Positions 5,750-11,567 of a DNA stretch of 11,567 nucleotides are shown here, piece after piece. How positions within the stretch are numbered: the stretch's first letter is position 1; every line of letters begins with the position of its first letter. The position numbers and the translations under genes were made by a program. Under the pieces are notes generated by a model, which saw nothing but the letters and a program-made list of their open reading frames with translations, was not told where the DNA came from and searched no databases. This stretch comes from UBA6176 sp041688515. GTDB taxonomy: Bacteria > Verrucomicrobiota > Verrucomicrobiia > Limisphaerales > UBA9464. The stretch is from NCBI GenBank assembly GCA_041688515.1, contig JBDNHZ010000274.1, positions 1 through 11,567 on the forward strand, in the 5' to 3' direction.

Positions 5750-7899
5750 AGATAGAAACATTCAGATATGACAACCGGATCGTCCGGGCCTTCGCCATCG
5801 CGACGGTGATCTGGGGGATTGTGGGCATGTCGGCCGGTCTCCTGGCTGCGGTCCAGTTGTTCTGGCCGGATGCCAATCTCGCCTTGCAATACACGACCTT
5901 TGGTCGGCTGCGGCCGTTGCACACCAATGCGGTGATCTTCGCGTTTGTGGGCAATGGGATGTTCATGGGGATCTATTACTCCCTGCAACGCCTGTGCAAG
6001 GCGCGCATGTTCAGTGATGCGCTGAGTTGGGTGAACTTCTGGGGTTGGAACGCGATCATCGTCGCGGCGGCGGTGACGCTGCCGCTGGGGATGACGAGCA
6101 GCAAGGAATACGCGGAGCTGGAATGGCCCATCGACATCGCCATCGCGCTGGTGTGGGTGGCGTTTTCGATCAACCTGTTCGGGACGATTGTCAAACGCCG
6201 CGAGAAGCATCTGTACGTGGCAATCTGGTTCTACATTGCGACTTCCATCACGGTCGCGGTGCTGCACATCACCAATTCGCTGGCCGTTCCTGCCAGCCTG
6301 TTCAAGAGCTACTCGGTGTATGCCGGTGTCCAGGATGCCCTGGTGCAGTGGTGGTACGGACACAATGCCGTGGCCTTCTTCCTGACCACCCCGTACCTGG
6401 GCCTGATGTACTACTTCCTGCCCAAGGCCGCCAACCGGCCGGTGTTCTCCTACCGGCTTTCGATCATCCACTTTTGGGCATTGATCTTCCTCTATATCTG
6501 GGCGGGTCCGCATCACCTCCTGTATAGCGCCCTTCCGGACTGGGCGCAGTCCCTCGGCATGGCCTTCTCGATCATGCTGGTGGCCCCGTCCTGGGGTGGG
6601 ATGCTGAATGGTCTGCTGACGCTTCGCGGGGCCTGGGACAAGGTTCGCGAAGAACCGATGCTCAAGTTCATGGTCGTGGCTGTGACCGCCTACGGCATGG
6701 CCACGTTGGAAGGGCCGATGCTTTCGATCAAGAGTGTCAACTCCCTGTCGCATTACACGGACTGGACCATCGCCCATGTGCATACCGGTGCCTTGGGTTG
6801 GAACGGGTTCCTCACCTTTTCCATGCTCTACTGGCTGTTTCCTCGCCTTTACAACACCAAGCTCTGGTCCATCAAGCTGGCCAATTACCACTTCTGGATC
6901 GGCATCGTTGGCATCATGTTTTACGCGATCCCCATGTACTGGGCCGGCGTCACCCAGGGCCTCATGTGGAAGCAGTTCACCGCCGATGGATTCCTCCAGT
7001 ACCCGAACTTCCTGGAGACGGTGCTCCAATTGATCCCGATGTACCGGCTCCGGGCGGTCGGTGGACTCCTGTTCATCGTCGGCACCGTCCTGATGGCCTA
7101 TAACCTTTATCGCACGGCGAAAAGCGGACAGTTCGTCCCCGACGTCGAGGCTCAGGCGGCCGCGCTGACCCCCGAGGTCGATGCCGCCCATCCGGCCGGC
7201 ACCGGTCATCGCTGGCTCGAATCCAAGCCCCTCCTCATGACCGTGGGATCGGCCATCGCCATCCTCATCGGCGGACTGGTCGAGATCATTCCCATGTACC
7301 TGGTGAAATCCAATGTGCCGACCATCTCCTCGGTGAAGCCTTATACCCCGCTGGAAGTCCTCGGTCGGGATCTCTACATCCGCGAGGGATGTGTGGGTTG
7401 CCATTCGCAGATGATCCGCCCCTTCCGCTCGGAGACCGAGCGCTACGGCGAGTACTCCAAGGCCGGCGAGTTTGTCTTTGATCATCCCTTCCTGTGGGGG
7501 TCGAAGCGGACCGGACCGGACCTGCACCGCATCGGCGGGAAGTATCCCGACGCCTGGCACTACAATCACATGGAAGATCCGCGGACGACCTCACCGGGGT
7601 CCATCATGCCGCGCTACCCGTGGCTGTTGAGCCAGAAGATGGACCTGAGCTCGCTGCCTTCTCGGATCGGAGCCCTTCGCAAGGTGGGTGTGCCGTACCC
7701 CGCCGGTCTGGAGGCCACCGCCCAGAAGGACGCGCAGACCCAGGCCGCCACCATCGTTGCCAACCTCAAGACGGGCGCCGTCAACGACGCGCGTCCAGAG
7801 AGCGAGATCATCGCGTTGATCGGCTACCTGCAACGGTTGGGCACGGACATCAAAACTGCGACTGCCGCACCGGCCGTGACGGCTTCGGTGCAACCCTGA
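5746..7899 (+). CDS. ccoNO: Fused cbb3 oxidase subunits I and II (CcoN-CcoO)
   Basis: One 717-residue chain joins the catalytic subunit CcoN and the monoheme cytochrome c subunit CcoO. CcoN (about 1-460) reduces O2 to water and pumps protons. Its ligands sit one residue before those of the Pseudomonas stutzeri enzyme: H59 and H346 for low-spin heme b, H344 for heme b3, H206 and H256/H257 for CuB, Y250 as the cross-linked tyrosine, and E322 as the conserved glutamate. A hydrophilic Ala/Pro-rich linker (about 461-489) leads to CcoO, which has one membrane anchor (about 495-519), C549xxC552H553 for heme c in the conserved block CHSQMIRPF, and M621 in SIMPRYPW as the likely axial ligand. Helix directions fit the fusion: the CcoO anchor puts the heme domain in the periplasm. 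The frame is continuous and the linker looks designed rather than a read-through stop, so this is a true fusion, as known in Bacteroidota and others. Confidence 0.96.
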   Translation: MKIETFRYDNRIVRAFAIATVIWGIVGMSAGLLAAVQLFWPDANLALQYTTFGRLRPLHTNAVIFAFVGNGMFMGIYYSLQRLCKARMFSDALSWVNFWGWNAIIVAAAVTLPLGMTSSKEYAELEWPIDIAIALVWVAFSINLFGTIVKRREKHLYVAIWFYIATSITVAVLHITNSLAVPASLFKSYSVYAGVQDALVQWWYGHNAVAFFLTTPYLGLMYYFLPKAANRPVFSYRLSIIHFWALIFLYIWAGPHHLLYSALPDWAQSLGMAFSIMLVAPSWGGMLNGLLTLRGAWDKVREEPMLKFMVVAVTAYGMATLEGPMLSIKSVNSLSHYTDWTIAHVHTGALGWNGFLTFSMLYWLFPRLYNTKLWSIKLANYHFWIGIVGIMFYAIPMYWAGVTQGLMWKQFTADGFLQYPNFLETVLQLIPMYRLRAVGGLLFIVGTVLMAYNLYRTAKSGQFVPDVEAQAAALTPEVDAAHPAGTGHRWLESKPLLMTVGSAIAILIGGLVEIIPMYLVKSNVPTISSVKPYTPLEVLGRDLYIREGCVGCHSQMIRPFRSETERYGEYSKAGEFVFDHPFLWGSKRTGPDLHRIGGKYPDAWHYNHMEDPRTTSPGSIMPRYPWLLSQKMDLSSLPSRIGALRKVGVPYPAGLEATAQKDAQTQAATIVANLKTGAVNDARPESEIIALIGYLQRLGTDIKTATAAPAVTASVQP

Positions 7900-7914
7900 A
7901 CCCCAGAACTCCCC

Positions 7915-8115
7915 ATGATCAAGGATACCCTGATGGAGATCGGTGGCGTCGGCCTCTATGGCGTCGTCTCGGTTCTCCTGTTCTTCACCGTCTTCGGGTT
8001 GGCGATGTACCGGGCCTTCCGGTTGCGCCGCCCCTTCCTGCAGGACATGGGCGCGTTGCCCCTGGCCGAGGACAATGCCGCAACTGCTGCGACCACAGAG
8101 GCCCGCCATGAATGA
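7915..8115 (+). CDS. ccoQ: CcoQ-like small subunit of cbb3 oxidase
   Basis: The product is a 66-residue protein with one membrane helix (about 12-33, VGLYGVVSVLLFFTVFGLAMYRAF) followed by a basic patch (RLRR, 36-39) and a short polar tail. Similarity to CcoQ is mostly in size, topology and position between the CcoO part and CcoP; the sequence of this family is poorly conserved. CcoQ stabilises the interaction of CcoP with the CcoNO core in species where it was studied. It starts 15 bases after the ccoNO stop without a clear ribosome site. Its end overlaps the ccoP start by eight bases. Confidence 0.84.
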   Translation: MIKDTLMEIGGVGLYGVVSVLLFFTVFGLAMYRAFRLRRPFLQDMGALPLAEDNAATAATTEARHE

Positions 8116-8698
8116 TTCCAAGGAACCAAAGGATCCGCTGCTGCTGGACCACGAAGCGGATGGCATCCGGGAACTGGACAACAACCTGCCGAGTTGGTGG
8201 GTATGGCTGTTTGTTCTCTGCACCCTCCACGCCACCGGATATATGCTGTACTACCATGTTTTCAACATGGGCACGCTCCAGGCCGCTGAGTACCGTGAGG
8301 ACGCCGCTGCGGGGGACGCCATCAAGCTGGCGGCACAACAGAAGTTCGAGGCAACCCTGGCGGACCTGCAACCCGCCAAGGATGAGGTGGTCCTCGCCCA
8401 GGGTCACCAGACCTACGATACCTATTGCGCCCCCTGTCACCGCCCCGATGGCGGCGGGTTGGTGGGGCCCAATCTGTGCGATGACTACTGGATCCACGGA
8501 GCCAATTTCTCGGACAACCTCAAGATCATCGTGAATGGGTTCCCGGTGAAGGGAATGCTGGCTTGGAAGGATCAGCTCAAGCCCAGTGAGATCCATGCGG
8601 TGGCTTCCTATATCTACACGCTCCGGGGCAGCAAACCTCCCAGCCCGAAGCCGCCTGAGAACGAACAGCAGCCTGAGAAGCCGAGCGAGTTCGAGTGA
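8108..8698 (+). CDS. ccoP: CcoP, cbb3 oxidase subunit III with a single heme c
   Basis: CcoP passes electrons from the bc complex or soluble cytochromes to CcoO. The 196-residue product opens with the family's cytosolic HEADGIRELDNNLPSWW block (15-31), then one membrane anchor (about 30-51) and a periplasmic domain. Only one heme c site is present, C107xxC110H111 (YCAPCH), with M150 in the KGMLAW block as the likely axial ligand. Proteobacterial CcoP is about 300 residues with two hemes. One-heme forms are known in Bacteroidota, so this is a lineage form and not a truncation. C124 (PNLCDDYW) replaces the usual threonine. The tail (174-196) is rich in Pro, Glu and Gln. The ATG at 8108 is chosen because the N-terminal block begins just after it; it overlaps ccoQ by eight bases. 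A 36-base gap follows before ccoG. Confidence 0.95.
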   Translation: MNDSKEPKDPLLLDHEADGIRELDNNLPSWWVWLFVLCTLHATGYMLYYHVFNMGTLQAAEYREDAAAGDAIKLAAQQKFEATLADLQPAKDEVVLAQGHQTYDTYCAPCHRPDGGGLVGPNLCDDYWIHGANFSDNLKIIVNGFPVKGMLAWKDQLKPSEIHAVASYIYTLRGSKPPSPKPPENEQQPEKPSEFE

Positions 8699-8723
8699 AC
8701 TGGCAGCAGGCGGCCTTATTCGC

Positions 8724-8729
8724 AGAGGA
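8724..8729 (+). promoter_or_regulatory. Shine-Dalgarno site for ccoG
   Basis: AGAGGA lies five bases before the ATG at 8735. It is one of the few good ribosome sites in the cluster and favours that start over the ATG at 8795, which has none. A caution is that its surroundings (GCAGAGGACGCAGATG) look like simple-sequence intergenic DNA, so the match could be fortuitous. Confidence 0.45.
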
Positions 8730-8734
8730 CGCAG

Positions 8735-10273
8735 ATGCGGAACGGGACGGAAGCGACGCAATCAACCGATGTCCGAACGCGGTTTCATTTGTCCATGAAG
8801 AGCAAGCCACCAGAGCCTGAAAACAGTGATCCTCACGTCAGTCTTGGGGCGTCGCAGGAGGTCAACTGGGAGGATTTTCGTGATCATATCGCGACGGCCG
8901 ATAAGGACGGCGGCCGTCGCTGGCTTTATCCCAGGAAGCCGTCGGGTCGATTGCATGACTACCGAAAGTGGTTCGCCTGGCTGCTCCTGGTGGCGATGTT
9001 CTCCGGACCGTTCATCCGGATCCGTGGAAATCCATTGCTCATGATGAACATCATCGAGCGGAAGTTCTCGATCCTGGGCCAGATTTTCTGGCCAGAGGAC
9101 ACGGTGATCTTCGCCGTCTCGATGCTGGTGTTCTTCACCTGCATCCTCATTTTCACGACGGCCTTTGGCCGTCTTTGGTGCGGTTGGGCCTGTCCCCAGA
9201 CGGTCATGATGGAAATGGTGTTCCGGAAGATTGAGTACTGGATCGAGGGGGATGGGCCGGTTGCCAAGGCACGTGACGCCGGGCCGTGGACGGTCGACAA
9301 GATCCTGAGGAAATGGGCAAAGCACTCGCTCTTCCTGGCCCTGTCGTTCCTGGTTGGGAACACCCTGCTCAGTTACATCATCGGAAGCGACGCCCTCCTC
9401 CATCTCATCCGGGATGACCCGCGCAATCATGTGACCGGTCTGTCGTTCATGGTGGGATTCTCGCTGATCTTCTACGGCATCTTCTCCCGGTTCCGTGAGC
9501 AGGCCTGCACCTTCATCTGTCCTTACGGGCGGTTTCAATCTGCCTTGCTCGACGAGAACACCATCGTCGTCGCCTACGACCACCAGCGCGGTGAGGGCCG
9601 GGCACCGTGGAAGAAGGAACAGACCGCCGCGGCGCGTCAGTCCGAAGGATTCGGCGATTGTGTGAACTGCCGCCAGTGCGTCGCGGTGTGCCCGACTGGC
9701 ATCGATATCCGGAACGGAATCCAGATGGAATGCGTTCATTGCACCGCCTGCATCGATGCCTGCGACACCATCATGGACAAGATCGGGCGTCCGCGTGGCC
9801 TGGTGCGCTACGCCTCGTTGAATGGCATCCAGAAGGGTGAACCCATCCGGATCACGCCCAGGATGATCGGTTACTCGGTCCTGTTGACGGCGCTCGGCTG
9901 CCTGCTGGCGTTCCTGGTCTTTACCCGGGCGGATGTGGAGACCCTGTTGTTGCGCGCGCCGGGCGGGTTGTTCCAGAAGTTGCCCGATGATCGGTTCAGC
10001 AATCTCTATACGGTCAAGGTGGTCAACAAGACCTCCCACGACATCCCGGTGGAGTTCCGTCTAGAGAATGTCGAGGGCCGGATCCGCGTCATGGGCGGCG
10101 AAGGTTGGACGATCCCCAAGGAAAAGCTCGGCGAGCGTTCGATCCTGGTTGAACTGGAATCCGAGCACATGCATGGCCGTCACACGCCCTTGGAAATCGG
10201 CGTCTATTCCCTGGGCAAGAAGATCGAGACGGTGAAGTCCGTCTTCGTTGGGCCTGGACGCGAGAAACATTAA
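8735..10273 (+). CDS. ccoG: CcoG/FixG/RdxA-type membrane polyferredoxin
   Basis: CcoG is an iron-sulfur membrane protein of cbb3 clusters; in Rhodobacter and Vibrio it was shown to reduce Cu(II) to Cu(I) for oxidase assembly. The 512-residue product has a cytosolic N-terminus, a conserved LYPRKPSGRLHDYRKWF entry (64-80), membrane helices near 78-93, 121-142, 196-215 and 236-250, and C149xxxC153 (LWCGWACPQT) and C258xxxC262 (ACTFICPYGRFQS). Two ferredoxin-like [4Fe-4S] motifs follow: C309xxC312xxC315xxxC319P and C333xxC336xxC339xxxC343. A last helix (about 378-396) leads to the C-terminal Ig-like FixG domain (about 420-507) in the periplasm. Every expected cysteine is present. The ATG at 8735 has AGAGGA five bases upstream; the ATG at 8795 would drop 20 residues that carry no known motif, so the true start could be either. 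It follows ccoP by 36 bases and ends 20 bases before ccoH. Confidence 0.95.
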   Translation: MRNGTEATQSTDVRTRFHLSMKSKPPEPENSDPHVSLGASQEVNWEDFRDHIATADKDGGRRWLYPRKPSGRLHDYRKWFAWLLLVAMFSGPFIRIRGNPLLMMNIIERKFSILGQIFWPEDTVIFAVSMLVFFTCILIFTTAFGRLWCGWACPQTVMMEMVFRKIEYWIEGDGPVAKARDAGPWTVDKILRKWAKHSLFLALSFLVGNTLLSYIIGSDALLHLIRDDPRNHVTGLSFMVGFSLIFYGIFSRFREQACTFICPYGRFQSALLDENTIVVAYDHQRGEGRAPWKKEQTAAARQSEGFGDCVNCRQCVAVCPTGIDIRNGIQMECVHCTACIDACDTIMDKIGRPRGLVRYASLNGIQKGEPIRITPRMIGYSVLLTALGCLLAFLVFTRADVETLLLRAPGGLFQKLPDDRFSNLYTVKVVNKTSHDIPVEFRLENVEGRIRVMGGEGWTIPKEKLGERSILVELESEHMHGRHTPLEIGVYSLGKKIETVKSVFVGPGREKH

Positions 10274-10293
10274 AGCACCTTCCCTTTCAAATC

Positions 10294-10842
10294 ATGATCC
10301 ATTCCCCCATCCCCGCCTTTGTGAATGTTCCCTCGGCAGCCCCCGTTCGGCCGTCCCGTCGATGGGATCCCTGGCCGATCGGGATCACGGCCTTCCTGGT
10401 CGTGTTCGCCGGTTGTGTCGCCGGCTTCATCGCCTTCGCCGTGGGTCAGCAGAACGATCTCGTGCGCCCGGACTATTACGAGGAGGAGATCCGGTATCAG
10501 ACGCAGATGAATCGGATTGAGCGCACCCATTCTTTGGGAACCTCAGCGGCCGTGACGGCCGATGTGGCCGGTAGGGAACTGACCGTCCGGATTCCGGTGT
10601 CGCACCTCGGGACGCTGTCGCTCGGCACCGTCCAACTCTACCGGCCTTCCGATGCGGGCAGGGATCGCGTGGTGAAACTGACTCCCTCGGCGGAGGGACG
10701 ACAGGTGGTTTCCCTGACGGACCTGGAGCCGGGCCTGTGGCGCGCGCGGGTGCGTTGGACGTCCGGTGGCCTGGAATACTCCATGGACGATGCCCTCGTA
10801 TTGCCGCCGGGTGGGTCTCCTGAGCCGAGTCGGATGCGCTGA
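10294..10842 (+). CDS. ccoH: FixH/CcoH family cbb3 assembly protein
   Basis: FixH/CcoH is a single-pass membrane protein that associates with the oxidase core during assembly. The 182-residue product fits: a short cytosolic N-terminus with the W-x-x-WPIGI entry (24-31), one helix (about 28-50), then the family stretch with D60YYEEEIRYQ just outside the membrane, followed by a predicted beta-rich periplasmic domain (about 85-172). That domain has little sequence conservation in the family; ELTVRIP (95-101), VVSLTDLEPGLWRARVRW and similar strands are visible. It starts 20 bases after ccoG without a clear ribosome site and lies 18 bases before the SafE-like gene. Family assignment rests on the helix entry, the DYY block and the position after ccoG. 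Confidence 0.86.
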   Translation: MIHSPIPAFVNVPSAAPVRPSRRWDPWPIGITAFLVVFAGCVAGFIAFAVGQQNDLVRPDYYEEEIRYQTQMNRIERTHSLGTSAAVTADVAGRELTVRIPVSHLGTLSLGTVQLYRPSDAGRDRVVKLTPSAEGRQVVSLTDLEPGLWRARVRWTSGGLEYSMDDALVLPPGGSPEPSRMR

Positions 10843-10850
10843 TTTCAGAC

Positions 10851-10857
10851 AAGGGAG
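10851..10857 (+). promoter_or_regulatory. Shine-Dalgarno site for the SafE-like gene
   Basis: AAGGGAG ends three bases before the ATG at 10861. It is a fair match to the anti-Shine-Dalgarno sequence with slightly short spacing, and supports that start. Confidence 0.45.
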
Positions 10858-10860
10858 ATC

Positions 10861-11538
10861 ATGCTCTGGACGGCCTTCATTCTGGGATTGGCGGGAAGCC
10901 TGCACTGCGCGGGGATGTGCGGTCCGTTGGCGATCGCACTGCCGCATCCGGGCCGTGGAATGGCCGGGTTCGTCGCGGGACGACTGTTCTATCAGGCCGG
11001 ACGCTTGGTGACCTATATGGGGCTCGGTGCCGTATTTGGGCTCATGGGCCGATCCCTTGCACTGGCGGGGATTCAACAGTGGGTGTCCATCGGGGCCGGG
11101 GTGTTGATCCTGTCCGGGCTGGTGGCCTCGCGCTGGGCGGCAGCGGCGGCGCCGCTCAATCGATGGGTGACGCGGGTGAAAGGCTGGCTTGCGTGGTGGC
11201 TGCAACGACGGTCCCTGGGTTCTCTGGCGGTGCTGGGTTTGATCAACGGCTTGCTGCCCTGTGGGCTGGTCTATGCCGCCTGCGCCGGTGCGGTCGCAAC
11301 GGGGGGAATGGGAAGCGGTCTTCTCTACATGGGTCTTTTCGGTTTTGGGACCGTTCCGATGATGCTCGGATTGAGCCTGGGCGGGCAGGTGATCCCGATG
11401 GGTCTCCGATTGCGCCTGCAACGTCTGATCCCGGTGTCGCTCGGTCTGTTGGGGGTGCTTCTGGTGCTGCGGGGAATGGCGCTGGTCATCCCGTATCTGA
11501 GCCCGGATGTGGCTGCGGGCAGTTGCTGCCTGCATTGA
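10861..11538 (+). CDS. SafE/DsbD_2-like membrane protein, probable role in oxidase metal handling
   Basis: The 225-residue protein belongs to the 'sulfite exporter TauE/SafE' group that overlaps the DsbD transmembrane domain (DsbD_2). It has about six membrane helices, near 2-22, 40-62, 73-90, 119-142, 150-178 and 188-212. The two half-repeats each start with a cysteine motif: GSLHCAGMCGPL (H15, C16, C20) and GLLPCGLVYA (C134). The C-terminus ends in SCCLH (C222, C223, H225). Genes of this group often end cbb3 clusters after ccoH, and relatives have been tied to copper or heme delivery, so a role in metal or thiol handling is more likely here than sulfite export; this is inference from position and residues. 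The ATG at 10861 has AAGGGAG upstream, and the first helix begins immediately. Only 29 bases follow its stop, too few to see a terminator or whether the cluster goes on. Confidence 0.86.
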   Translation: MLWTAFILGLAGSLHCAGMCGPLAIALPHPGRGMAGFVAGRLFYQAGRLVTYMGLGAVFGLMGRSLALAGIQQWVSIGAGVLILSGLVASRWAAAAAPLNRWVTRVKGWLAWWLQRRSLGSLAVLGLINGLLPCGLVYAACAGAVATGGMGSGLLYMGLFGFGTVPMMLGLSLGGQVIPMGLRLRLQRLIPVSLGLLGVLLVLRGMALVIPYLSPDVAAGSCCLH

Positions 11539-11567
11539 TCCTGGACGTGTCTGGGTTCCCGCAGCGC

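Noticed and set aside
7126..7215. Sequencing error merging separate ccoN and ccoO genes
   Set aside because: The frame is continuous through a polar linker with no ribosome site or start-like context for a separate ccoO, and such fusions are known in other phyla.
5722..7569. 615-codon - strand frame opposite ccoNO
   Set aside because: Antisense shadow of the oxidase gene, with no recognisable domains.

Overview
This window carries a cbb3-type cytochrome c oxidase gene cluster on the + strand. Upstream of it, on the - strand, lie a toxin-antitoxin pair and a secreted amidohydrolase. DNA is GC-rich throughout. No single marker fixes the organism. A fused ccoN-ccoO gene, a one-heme CcoP and the order ccoI-S-NO-Q-P-G-H-SafE resemble clusters known in Bacteroidota and Verrucomicrobiota. 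The high GC, an exported amidohydrolase with a family-9-like carbohydrate-binding tail, and weak or absent Shine-Dalgarno sites lean towards Verrucomicrobiota or a relative. That placement is inference.

Layout. Positions 1-367 hold no convincing gene. They contain two oppositely oriented copies of a short GC-rich repeat and a perfect 18-bp inverted repeat. Positions 368-2143 (-) encode the amidohydrolase/CBM9-like protein. Positions 2234-2777 (-) encode a ParE/RelE-type toxin and its upstream, overlapping antitoxin. Positions 2778-3038 are the divergent leader, ending in a hairpin with a GCAA loop that abuts the likely ccoI start. From 3039 to 11538 eight tightly packed + strand genes follow: ccoI, ccoS, ccoNO, ccoQ, ccoP, ccoG, ccoH and a SafE/DsbD_2-like membrane protein. 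Gaps are at most 36 bases, and three junctions overlap by 4 to 8 bases.

How the genes work together. CcoNO, CcoQ and CcoP form the oxidase. CcoN carries the low-spin heme b and the heme b3/CuB site, and CcoO and CcoP carry c-type hemes that bring electrons in. CcoI exports copper needed for the CuB site, CcoS and CcoH assist maturation, CcoG is a polyferredoxin-type membrane protein implicated in copper reduction, and the SafE-like protein probably belongs to the same metal-handling or assembly path. The cluster therefore encodes a high-affinity terminal oxidase with most of its assembly kit. No Fnr/FixK-type regulator gene or clear Fnr box was found in the window.

I did not find a convincing undescribed system. 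The points most worth a second look are the repeats in 1-367, the hairpin at the ccoI start, the reduced heme content of CcoP together with the NO fusion, and the cysteine-rich C-terminus of the SafE-like protein.
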